Positions 42,944 through 51,227 of a stretch of DNA of 64,000 bases are shown here, piece by piece. This DNA comes from Acidimicrobiales bacterium. GTDB lineage: Bacteria; Actinomycetota; Acidimicrobiia; Acidimicrobiales; Iamiaceae. The translations under genes and the position numbers were made by a program. How positions within the stretch are numbered: the first letter of the stretch is position 1; every line of letters starts with the position of its first letter. Where the stretch lies: contig JAUJNP010000002.1 of NCBI GenBank assembly GCA_030448105.1, positions 129,248-193,247 of the forward strand. The letters run 5' to 3'. Below the pieces are notes generated by a model. The model ran no database searches. It worked only from the letters and a program-made list of their open reading frames with translations, and was not told the DNA's origin.

Positions 42944-43321
42944 ATGGCTAGCGGCCGCCCACGGTCGGCCCTGCTCGCCTTCGTCGGGTTGGTGGCGTGC
43001 GGCTGGTGGGCGAGCGGGCTAGAGCCGTTCTCCACCCCTGCCACGGTGGCCGTGCTGGCCGCCGGTCTGGTCGCGATGGTGGTCGGGCGAGCAACTGGTG
43101 GGGACGCATCGCCGGGGGACACCACGGTCCGCGCCGCCGCACCCTGGATCGTGCTCGGGAGCGCGCTGGCAGCCTGGCAGCTAGCCGCCTACGTCCAGCA
43201 CCCCCGCTCGGACCATCCCACGCTCAGCTCGCTGACCAACACCGTCCTCGACCCGAGGCCGGTCCGTGCGCTGGCGTTAGCGGCGTGGTTGCTCATCGCC
43301 GGCTGGCTGGCGCGGCGATGA
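42944..43321 (+). CDS. Small integral membrane protein, unknown function
   Basis: 125 residues with four hydrophobic stretches (LLAFVGLVACGWWASGL; VAVLAAGLVAMVVG; WIVLGSALAAWQLAAYV; ALALAAWLLIAGWLARR). Its stop overlaps the next small membrane gene (ATGA), so the two are co-expressed and may form a complex. No family assigned. GAGGGTGG lies 12-19 bases before the ATG. Confidence 0.8.
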   Translation: MASGRPRSALLAFVGLVACGWWASGLEPFSTPATVAVLAAGLVAMVVGRATGGDASPGDTTVRAAAPWIVLGSALAAWQLAAYVQHPRSDHPTLSSLTNTVLDPRPVRALALAAWLLIAGWLARR

Positions 43322-43521
43322 CCCGCACCGCCACCCTCGCCGGTTTCGCCGCCCTCGTGGCGATGGCGATCGCCTGTGAGATCTTCGCCAGGCGGACGGG
43401 CCGGGTGGCGACGTTCGGGCGGGCGATCCGCGCGCTGACTCGTCGGCGGGCCATCCGGTTCCTCGTGCTCGCCGGCTGGCTCTGGGTGGGCTGGCACCTG
43501 TTCGTGCGCGTCCGCCGGTAA
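43318..43521 (+). CDS. Small two-helix membrane protein, partner of the preceding gene
   Basis: 67 residues, ATG overlapping the preceding stop. Two hydrophobic helices (TLAGFAALVAMAIACEIF and FLVLAGWLWVGWHLFV) separated by a basic loop, RRTGRVATFGRAIRALTRRR. The basic loop predicts both termini outside. Function unknown. Confidence 0.8.
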   Translation: MTRTATLAGFAALVAMAIACEIFARRTGRVATFGRAIRALTRRRAIRFLVLAGWLWVGWHLFVRVRR

Positions 43522-43539
43522 GGCGCGGCACCGCCCGGG

Positions 43540-44358
43540 TCAACTCGGCCGCGCCACCTGGCGGATCATCGCCTCCTGGGCGAAGGAGGCCACCACCTCG
43601 CCGGCGGCGGAGAACACGTCGCCCCGGGCGAAGGCGCGACCGTTGGCCACCACCGGGCTGTGCTGAGCCAGCAGCAACCAGTCGTCGAGGCCGAAGGGCT
43701 GGTGGAACCAGAGCGTGTGCGAGGTCACCGCGGTGTGCAGGGTCACCGTGGAGTCGGCCTGGGAGACGCCCTCGAACGGTCGGAGGGCGGTGCCGATCAG
43801 GGTGAGGTCGGTGGCGTGGGCCAGAAGGGCCTGGTGGACGGAGCGGTCGGCCGTGAGCCCGGGCGCCCGCATCCACAGCTCGAGCCGGGGTGGCCCAGCG
43901 GCGGGGTCGGCCAGGTCGACGCCCCCGACCACCCGGACCTCCCACGGCAGCATGGGCAGATCCAGCGCCGAGGCGTCCTGAGGCCCACCGACATCGGGCG
44001 GCGGGTCGCTGCGGTGCAGGCCGTCCTCGTCCACGTGGAGGGAGACGAGGGCGGCGGCGACGACCCGGCCGTCCTGGGACCCGACCACCGACGTGGTGGC
44101 GAAGGTGCGCCCCTCGTGCAGTGGCTCGACGCGGTAGCTCATCGCCTTGGCGGTGTCACCCTCCCGGGGAAAGGCGACGGAGAGCGACTTCACCGACTTC
44201 CCGGGCGATGCCGCCGAGGCGGCGGAGACGACCTGGGCCAGGATCTGGCCCCCGAACACGCGGTGGTAGCCGATGTCGAGGTTGGCCCCCTCCACCACCC
44301 CCGGCTCGACCGCGGTGAGATCGAGGCAGGCGACGAGGTCGTTCCGCTCGAACGCCAT
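43540..44358 (-). CDS. Acyl-CoA thioesterase II (TesB-like, double hotdog)
   Basis: 272 residues. Hydrolyses acyl-CoA to free acid and CoA. The first hotdog contains RVFGGQILAQVVSAASA and the second TLHTAVTSHTLWFHQPFGLDDWLLL, with the C-terminal GRAFARGDVFSAAGEVVASFAQE conserved in TesB. ATG at 44358 overlaps the ligase stop by one base. Last gene of the five-gene minus-strand cluster, it may release end products or recycle CoA from dead-end thioesters. Confidence 0.94.
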   Translation of the reverse strand: MAFERNDLVACLDLTAVEPGVVEGANLDIGYHRVFGGQILAQVVSAASAASPGKSVKSLSVAFPREGDTAKAMSYRVEPLHEGRTFATTSVVGSQDGRVVAAALVSLHVDEDGLHRSDPPPDVGGPQDASALDLPMLPWEVRVVGGVDLADPAAGPPRLELWMRAPGLTADRSVHQALLAHATDLTLIGTALRPFEGVSQADSTVTLHTAVTSHTLWFHQPFGLDDWLLLAQHSPVVANGRAFARGDVFSAAGEVVASFAQEAMIRQVARPS

Positions 44359-45818
44359 CAGCCGCCTCCTTCCAGGTCGGCCGCGACCGCCCGGCGGAGC
44401 AGCTTGCCGGTCTCGGTGTGAGGTAGCTCGTCGCGGAAGGCGATGACGTCAGGCGTCCGGGAGGACCGCAACCGGGCCCGGGCCCACTCCCGGAGCTCCT
44501 CGCCGTCGACCTGGGCGCCGTCGCTGCACACCACCGCGGCGGCGATGCGCTGGCCCCACTCCTCGTCGGGCAGCCCCACGACGGCGGCGGCCCGCACCGC
44601 CGGGTGGCTGAGGAGCACGTCCTCGATCTCAGCGGGGGCGATGTTCTCCCCGCCGCGGATGATGGTGTCGTCGACCCGTCCCTCGACGAAGAGGTAGCCG
44701 TCGTCGTCCACCCAGCCACGGTCGCGGGTGGGGAACCAGCCCCCGGCGTCGATCGGCGCCTCGCGGCCGAGGTACTCCCCCGACACCTGGTCACCGCGGA
44801 CCCAGATCTCGCCGTGGCGCACCTCGACCTCCACGCCCGGGACGATGCGACCGGCCGAGGAGAGCCGCCCCCGATCATGGTCGCGGCCGGCGGCCACGGC
44901 CGCCCGGTGGTCGTCGGGGCCGAGCACGGCGATGGTGGAGCTGGTCTCGGTGAGGCCGTAGGCGTTCACGAAGTCGGTGTCGGGGAAGGCGGCCAGCGCC
45001 CGCTGGAGGACCGAGACGGGCATGCGGGCCCCGCCGTAGGCGAGCGAGCGCAGGGTCCCCGTGCCCGCCGTCTCGCCCTCGAGGTGGTCGACGATGCGGG
45101 CCAGCATGGTGGGCACGACCATGGCGTGGGTGATGCCCTCGTTCCGCACGGTGGCCAGCCATGCCTCGGCGGTGAACGTCGGCAGGTAGACGATCCGCCG
45201 GGCGGCGTAGACGCTCGAGACCAGGTTGGCGACGCCGGCGATGTGGTACGGCGGAACGCTCACGAGCGTGGCCTCGGCTTCGTCGGCGTCGGCGAACTCG
45301 ACCGAGCCGACCACGTACGAGGTGAGGTGGCGGTGTCGCAGCACCGCCGCCTTGGGCGCCGCCGTGGTGCCGCTGGTGTAGAGCAGGACGGCGATGTCGT
45401 CGCCCTCGGTGGCCGACGGGGCGGCGTCGGGCGCCGGCTCGGCGGTGGCCACCGTCCAGTCCTCGAGGGACATCACCGCGCCCCCGTCACCGAGGAGCGG
45501 GATGGCCTCGGGCTCGGCTACGGCGAGGACGTCGTGGTGGCGCTCCAGCAGGGCCTGCAACTGCTCCTCGCCCAGCCGGTAGTTGAGGGGGAGGAAGGGC
45601 ACGCCGGCCCAGGCGCTGGCGAACAGCGCTACCGCGAAGGCTTCGTCGCTGGGGCCGACGTAGGCGAGGTGGGCGGCCCCCGCCCGGCGCAGCACCTGGG
45701 CGCCGGCACCGGCCCGGTCGTGAAGCTGTTGGTAGGTGAGGCCGCACTTGGCGCGACCGACGGCCAGCCGGTCCCCGAACGCCGAGGCGACCATCTCCAG
45801 CAGCATGAGCAGGGTCAC
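44358..45818 (-). CDS. AMP-dependent acid-CoA ligase
   Basis: 486 residues, slightly short for the family because the N-terminal domain is compact. P-loop LLYTSGTTAAPKAAVLRH, A5 VNAYGLTETSS, A7 FPTRDRGWVDDDG, A8 GRVDDTIIRGGENIAPAEIE and the terminal lysine in LPHTETGKLLRR. Residue ASP of the usual TGD is replaced by arginine-aspartate (TRD). The GTG at 45818 follows GAGGGGTGACCCGCCC seven bases after the thiolase-like stop. It probably activates the substrate or an intermediate of the surrounding pathway. Confidence 0.93.
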   Translation of the reverse strand: MTLLMLLEMVASAFGDRLAVGRAKCGLTYQQLHDRAGAGAQVLRRAGAAHLAYVGPSDEAFAVALFASAWAGVPFLPLNYRLGEEQLQALLERHHDVLAVAEPEAIPLLGDGGAVMSLEDWTVATAEPAPDAAPSATEGDDIAVLLYTSGTTAAPKAAVLRHRHLTSYVVGSVEFADADEAEATLVSVPPYHIAGVANLVSSVYAARRIVYLPTFTAEAWLATVRNEGITHAMVVPTMLARIVDHLEGETAGTGTLRSLAYGGARMPVSVLQRALAAFPDTDFVNAYGLTETSSTIAVLGPDDHRAAVAAGRDHDRGRLSSAGRIVPGVEVEVRHGEIWVRGDQVSGEYLGREAPIDAGGWFPTRDRGWVDDDGYLFVEGRVDDTIIRGGENIAPAEIEDVLLSHPAVRAAAVVGLPDEEWGQRIAAAVVCSDGAQVDGEELREWARARLRSSRTPDVIAFRDELPHTETGKLLRRAVAADLEGGG

Positions 45819-45825
45819 GGGCGGG

Positions 45826-47052
45826 TCACCCCTCGCGCGTCAGCAGCAGCGCACCCGCGATGGGACCGCCGCCGTTGGCCACGGCGGCCACCTCGACGGT
45901 GCCCGGCACCTGCCGGTCGCCCCCCTCGCCCCGGAGCTGCACGCAGGCTTCGTGGATGAGGCCGAAGCCGTGGAGCCGACCGGCCGACAGTTGTCCGCCG
46001 GAGGTGTTGAGGGGAAGCTCGCCGCCGAGGGCGATTCGGTCGCCGCCTTCGACGAAGGGGCCCGCCTCGCCCTTCCCGCAGAACCCGAGCGCCTCCAGCC
46101 ACACCATGGTGAGGAAGCTGAACCCGTCGTAGAGCTCGGCCACGTCGACGTCGGCCGGCTTCAGGTCGGTGCGGGTCCAGAGGTGGGCGCCGGCGTCGCG
46201 CGCCGCCATGGTGGTCATGTCGTCGAACTGATCCCACGACGGTCGGCCCCGCAGGGCGGTGCCTACCGCTTCCACCCGGGCCACCGGGTGGTCGACCGAT
46301 GAGGCGTGCTCGGCGGCGGAAACGATCACCGCGGTGGAGCCGTCGACGGGCACGTCGCAGTCGAAGAGCCCGAAGGGTGTGGTGATCATCCTTGCGCCGA
46401 GGTAGTCCTCCATGGTCATCGGGTCGCGGTAGACGGCCTTGGGGTTGCCCCCGGCGTTGCGGCGGGCGTTGATGGGGATCATCCCGAGCTGCTCGCGGGT
46501 GGTGCCGAACTGGTGGAAGTGGCGCTGGGCGTTGATGGCCAGCCAGTTGGCGGCCGAGTACGCCCGGAACGGGATGCTCCACTGGAACTGGCCGCCGATG
46601 GACGGGGCACCACCACCAGCACCACCACCAGCACCACCACCGCCGCCGCCCCCGATGCCGATGCCCTGGCGGTTGCCCTCGCCCTGGGCGGTGGACTCGG
46701 TGACGGTGCGGTACACGAGCACGTGGCGGGCCAGGCCGGCGCCCACGGCCATGACCGCGTTGACCACCGCGGCGAGCTGGGCCGGGCCCTCGAGCCCGCC
46801 GGTGTGCCAGTTCACCTCCAGCCGCAGCGCCTCCTGCACCTCGGGGGTGCCCGGCCCGCCGAAACCAGGTGGGCCCATCCCGCCGCCGGGGTAGTTGGCG
46901 ATGCCGTCGATGTCGGCCACCGTGAGCCCGGCGTCGGCGATGGCCGCCAGGGACGCCTCCAGGGTGAGGTCGAGGCCCGTGCGGTGGAGCCGCCGGCCGA
47001 CGGCCGACTGCCCGATGCCCGAGATCACCGACCGCCGCTCGAAGTCAGTCAC
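45826..47052 (-). CDS. Ltp2-like thiolase-fold enzyme (probable steroid-type aldolase)
   Basis: 408 residues of thiolase fold. The nucleophile-cysteine position is lost (EVNWHTGGLEGPAQL instead of N-x-x-C-A-x-G). The diagnostic second-half motif is AELYDGFSFLTMVWLEALGF, and FDCDVPVDGSTAVIV precedes it. These features match Ltp2, the retro-aldolase that removes propionyl-CoA in steroid side-chain degradation, which needs a DUF35 partner; a DUF35 gene is immediately upstream. A glycine-rich insert (GIGGGGGGGAGGGAGGGAP) is unusual. GTG at 47052. Aldolase rather than thiolase activity is an inference from these residues. Confidence 0.9.
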   Translation of the reverse strand: MTDFERRSVISGIGQSAVGRRLHRTGLDLTLEASLAAIADAGLTVADIDGIANYPGGGMGPPGFGGPGTPEVQEALRLEVNWHTGGLEGPAQLAAVVNAVMAVGAGLARHVLVYRTVTESTAQGEGNRQGIGIGGGGGGGAGGGAGGGAPSIGGQFQWSIPFRAYSAANWLAINAQRHFHQFGTTREQLGMIPINARRNAGGNPKAVYRDPMTMEDYLGARMITTPFGLFDCDVPVDGSTAVIVSAAEHASSVDHPVARVEAVGTALRGRPSWDQFDDMTTMAARDAGAHLWTRTDLKPADVDVAELYDGFSFLTMVWLEALGFCGKGEAGPFVEGGDRIALGGELPLNTSGGQLSAGRLHGFGLIHEACVQLRGEGGDRQVPGTVEVAAVANGGGPIAGALLLTREG

Positions 47053-47065
47053 GAGTCAGTCACGA
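47044..47065. repeat. 11-bp tandem duplication at a stop/start junction
   Basis: GTCAGTCACGA occurs twice head to tail (47044 and 47055). One copy holds the DUF35 stop, the other the GTG of the Ltp2-like gene. Confidence 0.85.
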
Positions 47066-47478
47066 GGGGGCGCGCTCGCCGGTTCGAAGAGGGGGAACCA
47101 CGCCGGGTCGCGGTGCTCGAAGCGCACCTGCACCTCCATTCCGATGTGCACGTCGTCCACCGGGCAGCCGACGATGTTGGTGGTGAGGTGCAGGCCCTCC
47201 TGTTCGGGCAGGGCGACCAGGGCGATCACGTAGGGCGTGGCATCGCCGTCCCACGGCTGGTGGTTGACGGTGAAGGAGAAGACCTCGCCCTGCCCGCTCA
47301 CCGGCTCGGGCTGGAGGTCGGTGCCGCCACAGCCGGGGCACCTCGGCAGCGGCGGGTGCAGGAACCGGCCGCACCCCTGGCACCTCAGGAACCGCAGGCG
47401 ACCATCCTCCCCTGAGGTCCAGAAGAACCGGTTCTCGTCGTCGATGGCAGGCAGCACCCGGAACGGTGCCTCGGTCAA
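47056..47478 (-). CDS. DUF35 zinc-ribbon/OB-fold protein, partner of the Ltp2-like enzyme
   Basis: 140 residues. Zinc ribbon CQGCGRFLHPPLPRCPGCGG with two CxxC pairs, then an OB fold (GEVFSFTVNHQPW; IGMEVQVRFEHRD). The N-terminal helix FRVLPAIDDENRFFWTSG is the docking/acyl-CoA segment seen in ChsH2-type DUF35. The start is a TTG at 47478 overlapping the amidohydrolase stop (TTGA), with AGGAAGGG upstream. It sits between amidohydrolase and Ltp2-like gene and is presumably required for the latter. Confidence 0.9.
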   Translation of the reverse strand: MTEAPFRVLPAIDDENRFFWTSGEDGRLRFLRCQGCGRFLHPPLPRCPGCGGTDLQPEPVSGQGEVFSFTVNHQPWDGDATPYVIALVALPEQEGLHLTTNIVGCPVDDVHIGMEVQVRFEHRDPAWFPLFEPASAPPRD

Positions 47479-48761
47479 CCCTTCCTGCCCATGCGCTCGG
47501 CCAAGGTCATGGCCGTGACGATGCCGTCGTCCTGGAACTTGCCGGTGCCATGGCTGACCGGGGTGGTGACCACGTCGGTGGCCTGAGCCCGGAGTGCGGC
47601 CACCGTCGCCTGGTCCCGGGGGATGTGGGCGAACGGGTCGTAGGAGAAGTTCCGCATGGCGTTGAGGTGGGTGATCTTGTCGATCTCGTCCCGGGGCACG
47701 CCCTCCAGGTACTTCATGGCCATCTCGGGGGCGTTGGGCCACGTGGAGTCGGAGTGGGGGTAGTCGCACTCCCAGTGGATGTGGTCGCCGTTGAGGTGGT
47801 GGCGCACCTCCATGCCAACCGCGTCGTCGATGAAGCACGTGAGCACGTGCTCGTTGAAGACCTGGCTCGGCAACTTGTCGCCGAAGTCCTGGTTGGTCCA
47901 CGTGCGGTGGCGCTGGTACGTGTAGTCGATCCGCTCGAGGAAGTACGGGATCCAGCCGATGCCGCCCTCGGACAGGGCGATGCGCAGGCCGTCGAACTTG
48001 CGGAACACCGGCGACCACACGAGGTCGGCGGCGCACTGCACGATGTTCATCGGTTGCAGGGTGATCATGGTGTCGATCGGCGCGTCCATCGCCGTGATCA
48101 CCGTCTGCGACGACGAACCGATGTGGAGGCAGATCACCGTGGAGGTCTCGGCGCACGCCTGGAGGAACGGGTCCCAGTGGTCGCTGTGCCAGCTGGGGAG
48201 GCCGAGCTTCTCGGGGTTCTCCGAGAAGGTGACGGCGTGGCACCCCTTGGCCGCCGTGCGGCGCACCTCGTCCGCCATGAGCTGCACATCCCAGATCGGG
48301 GGCACGGCCAAGGGGATCATGCGCCCGGGGTAGGCGCCGCACCAGTCCTCGATGTGCCAGTCGTTGTAGGCCCGCAGGAGCTCGATGGCGACGTCCTTGT
48401 CGTCGCAGGTCGAGAACAGCTGGCCGGTGAAGCCGGCGAGGCTCGGGAAGTTCAACGAGCCGAGCACCCCGTTGACGTTCATGTCGCGGATGCGTTCGTC
48501 GATGTCGTAGCAACCGGGGCGCATCTCGGAGAAGGCGAGGGGGTCGAGGCCGTACTCCTCGGGCACCCGGCCGGCGACGGCGTTGAGCCCGACGTTGGGC
48601 AGGGGGTGGCCCTCGAACATCCAGACCTCGCGGCCGTTCTCCATGACCTCGATGAAGGGGGCCCGCTCGGCCACCTTGGCCGAGAGCCGGCCCTCGAAGA
48701 GGTTGGCCGGCTCGACCACGTGGTCGTCGACGCTTACCAGGATCAGATCGTCGACCGGCAT
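47475..48761 (-). CDS. Amidohydrolase_2 family metal-dependent hydrolase
   Basis: 428 residues. N-terminal VSVDDHVVEPANLFEGRL, then FPSLAGFTGQLFS, VICLHIGSSSQ, ALSEGGIGWIPYFLERIDY and CDYPHSDSTWPNA with the conserved aspartate and histidine. As in its relatives here, the first metal motif is DDH rather than HxH. ATG at 48761 with GGGAGG eight bases upstream. It leads the minus-strand cluster and is divergent from the tandem TetR gene only 46 bases away, so the regulator probably controls it. It is close to the protein at 58041-59240, which shares the VDDH-VEP-FEGRL opening. Confidence 0.93.
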   Translation of the reverse strand: MPVDDLILVSVDDHVVEPANLFEGRLSAKVAERAPFIEVMENGREVWMFEGHPLPNVGLNAVAGRVPEEYGLDPLAFSEMRPGCYDIDERIRDMNVNGVLGSLNFPSLAGFTGQLFSTCDDKDVAIELLRAYNDWHIEDWCGAYPGRMIPLAVPPIWDVQLMADEVRRTAAKGCHAVTFSENPEKLGLPSWHSDHWDPFLQACAETSTVICLHIGSSSQTVITAMDAPIDTMITLQPMNIVQCAADLVWSPVFRKFDGLRIALSEGGIGWIPYFLERIDYTYQRHRTWTNQDFGDKLPSQVFNEHVLTCFIDDAVGMEVRHHLNGDHIHWECDYPHSDSTWPNAPEMAMKYLEGVPRDEIDKITHLNAMRNFSYDPFAHIPRDQATVAALRAQATDVVTTPVSHGTGKFQDDGIVTAMTLAERMGRKG

Positions 48762-48795
48762 GGGTTGGCCTCCCGAGGCTGTGTGACGGCGCTGT

Positions 48796-48801
48796 TAGAT
48801 T
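48796..48801 (+). promoter_or_regulatory. -10 box TAGATT of the tandem TetR gene (leaderless)
   Basis: Six-base gap to the GTG at 48808; no ribosome site is present. The 46-base divergent gap must also hold the amidohydrolase promoter. Confidence 0.55.
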
Positions 48802-48807
48802 AGCGGC

Positions 48808-50103
48808 GTGCCGCCGAAGGACGCCACCAGCATCGTGCGCCGGCCGCCCTTCGGTGCCAACCCCAACGTGGGCGAGCGGGGCAGCGACACCCAGCGTCGC
48901 ATCCTGAGCGCGGCCCTCGACGTGTTCGCCGAGGTCGGCTTCAGCGGCGCCGGGGTCGAGCTCATCACCACCCGCGCCGGCTGCTCGCGCCCGGCCTTCT
49001 ACCAGTACTTCTCCAGCAAGGACGACGTCTTCTGGACGCTGGCGGGCGGGCTCGGCCAGGAGATGGTCGCCCTCGGTGGACGGCTCGAGCCCATAACGCC
49101 CGATGCCGCCGGCGTGGCCACCCTCGCCGGTTGGATCGACGAGTTCATCGGCCTCTACGAGGACTATGCCCCGGTGTTCTCCGCCTTCCAGGCCGCCAGC
49201 CGGGACCACGAGTCCCTCGCCCGCGGATCGAGCAGCATCAGCGACCGGCTGGGCGCCGCGCTGGTCGGGGCCTTCCCGACCGACCGGCGGGCCGCCGGGG
49301 GCGCCGGCCTGGCCACCGGCATCGTGGCCGTGCTCATCCGTTGCAGCTTCTACTGGCAGCACATGCCCGGCGCCATCGACCGTCAGCGGCTGGTCGACGG
49401 TCTGGCGCTGATCGTGCACCGCTTGTTCCTCGGTCCCCTCGACGGGGTCAACGTGGCGAGCTCGCCCACCCGGCGCCGCCGCCGCCCGCCGCCCGCCCCC
49501 GACCGGCCGGCGCCGGGCGACGAGCGCACGCTGCGCCCCCGTGGGGAACAGACCCGCCAGCGGCTGCTCGACGCCGGCGCCAAGGTGCTGCCGGCACGGG
49601 GCTACCACGACGCCAGGGTCGACGACGTAGTCGAGCTGGCCGGGATCTCCCACGGCAGCTTCTACCGGTACTTCGCCAACAAGGAGGACTTCTTCCGGGT
49701 GCTGGCCGAGGAGGCCAGCACCGACCTGATCGACCTGCTCGACCAGTTCCCGGCCGACGTCCACCCCGGCGCGCTGCGCCCGTGGCTGGAGGACTGGTTC
49801 AGCACCTACGACGCCAACGGCGGCGTGATCAGCACCTGGCAGGAGATCCACGGCCCCGACCCCGATCTCCTCTCGTTCTCGCAGCAGGTGGCGGCGGCGG
49901 CCCTGGCCCGGCTGGCCGACGTGCTCGACCAACGGGGGTTCGGCGACCCGCTGGTGGACGCCCTCGCCCTGCTGGCCCTGGTGGAGAGGATCCCCTACAG
50001 CGTGTTCACGTTGGGGTTCACCGACCGGCACGACGCCATCGACGCCATGGTGGTCATCATTCGCCGAGGGTTCCTCGGCCTGGCCGACGCCGGCGGCCGG
50101 TAG
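48808..50103 (+). CDS. Tandem (fused) TetR-family transcriptional regulator
   Basis: 431 residues made of two complete TetR units in one chain. Unit 1 (about 28-215) has an HTH in VELITTRAGCSRPAFYQYFS; unit 2 (about 248-431) has VDDVVELAGISHGSFYRYFA. An arginine/proline linker (RRRRRPPPAPDRPAPGDE) joins them. TetR proteins act as dimers, so this may be a self-contained heterodimer-like repressor. It is divergent from the amidohydrolase operon and immediately upstream of two acyl-CoA dehydrogenases (one-base overlap), so it probably regulates both arms in response to an acyl-CoA. Confidence 0.93.
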   Translation: MPPKDATSIVRRPPFGANPNVGERGSDTQRRILSAALDVFAEVGFSGAGVELITTRAGCSRPAFYQYFSSKDDVFWTLAGGLGQEMVALGGRLEPITPDAAGVATLAGWIDEFIGLYEDYAPVFSAFQAASRDHESLARGSSSISDRLGAALVGAFPTDRRAAGGAGLATGIVAVLIRCSFYWQHMPGAIDRQRLVDGLALIVHRLFLGPLDGVNVASSPTRRRRRPPPAPDRPAPGDERTLRPRGEQTRQRLLDAGAKVLPARGYHDARVDDVVELAGISHGSFYRYFANKEDFFRVLAEEASTDLIDLLDQFPADVHPGALRPWLEDWFSTYDANGGVISTWQEIHGPDPDLLSFSQQVAAAALARLADVLDQRGFGDPLVDALALLALVERIPYSVFTLGFTDRHDAIDAMVVIIRRGFLGLADAGGR

Positions 50104-51227
50104 TGGACTTCGAGTTCACCGACGACCAGCTGGAGCTGCGCGACAACGCCCGCCGCGTGCTGGCCTCGGCCTGCCCCCCGTCGCTCGTGCGCTCCGTCTA
50201 CGAGGGCGGCGGCGGCGCCGACGACCTGTGGGCCACGTTGATCGGCCTCGACTGGCCGGCCATCGGCGTGAGCGAGGAGCACGGCGGCCTGGGGCTCGGT
50301 TTCCTCGAGGCCGCCATCGTCGTCGAGGAGCTCGGCCGCGTGGTGGCGCCCTCGCCCTTCCTCGCCACCGTCACCCAACTGGCCCCGATGCTCCGGGAGG
50401 CGGGATCGCCCGGCCTGCTGGCCGGCATCGCCGCCGGCGACTGCACCGGCACGCTGGCCCTGGCCGAGGGCGGCGCCTGGCGCACCGACGCCGTGCACAC
50501 CACGGCGCGGCGCACCGGCGCCGGCTGGGTCCTGCACGGCGAGAAGTCCCACGTACTCGACGGCGCCTCCGCCGACGAGGTGGCGGTGGTGGCCCGGCTC
50601 GAGGGCACTGCCGGCGACGACGGGCTCGGGGTGTTCCTGGCCGCGGGTGACACCCTCAGCGCCCAGCCGCGGCCGGTGATCGACCCGACGATGCCGGTGG
50701 CCACCGTCACGCTCGAGGGCGCCGAGGTCGGCGGCGACCGGGTCCTGGTCGAGCCGGGGGAACCTGGCGCCGCGCCCGCCATCGCCCGGGCCCTCCAGGA
50801 GGCGACCACGGCGATGGCCCTGTCCACCACCGCCACCTGCCGGGCCATCTTCGAGGCCACCCTCCAGTACGCCAAGGACCGTGAGCAGTTCGGCCGGCCC
50901 ATCGGCTCGTTCCAGGCCCTGAAGCACCGGCTGGCCGACATGTACCTCGCCGTCGAGCGGGCCAGCTCGCTGGCCTACTTCGCGGCGCTCACCATCGCCG
51001 AGGACGACGACCGCCGGGGCGTGGCCGCGTCGATGGCCAAGGCGGCCGCCGGCGACTGCCAGCGGCTGGTGGCCGGCGACGGCCTGCAGCTCCACGGCGG
51101 CATCGGGTTCACCTGGGAGCACGACCTGCACTTCCTGCTCAAGCGAGCCAAGTCGGGCGACCTCCTCTTCGGCACCGCCGCCGCCCACCGGGCCCAGCTG
51201 GCCCGCATGTTGGGGCTGGCGGCGTGA
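50103..51227 (+). CDS. Acyl-CoA dehydrogenase, probable subunit of a heteromer
   Basis: 374 residues. Starts VDFEFTDDQLELRDNARRVL; contains EEHGGLGLGFLEAAIVVEEL, LALAEGGAWRTDAVH, YAKDREQFGRPIGSFQALKH and GGIGFTWEHDLHFLLKRAKS. The GTG overlaps the TetR stop by one base, and the next acyl-CoA dehydrogenase overlaps its stop (GTGA). Adjacent coupled FadE genes of unequal type form alpha2beta2 enzymes in actinobacterial steroid catabolism, where each subunit supplies part of the active site; the same is likely here. Confidence 0.93.
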   Translation: MDFEFTDDQLELRDNARRVLASACPPSLVRSVYEGGGGADDLWATLIGLDWPAIGVSEEHGGLGLGFLEAAIVVEELGRVVAPSPFLATVTQLAPMLREAGSPGLLAGIAAGDCTGTLALAEGGAWRTDAVHTTARRTGAGWVLHGEKSHVLDGASADEVAVVARLEGTAGDDGLGVFLAAGDTLSAQPRPVIDPTMPVATVTLEGAEVGGDRVLVEPGEPGAAPAIARALQEATTAMALSTTATCRAIFEATLQYAKDREQFGRPIGSFQALKHRLADMYLAVERASSLAYFAALTIAEDDDRRGVAASMAKAAAGDCQRLVAGDGLQLHGGIGFTWEHDLHFLLKRAKSGDLLFGTAAAHRAQLARMLGLAA

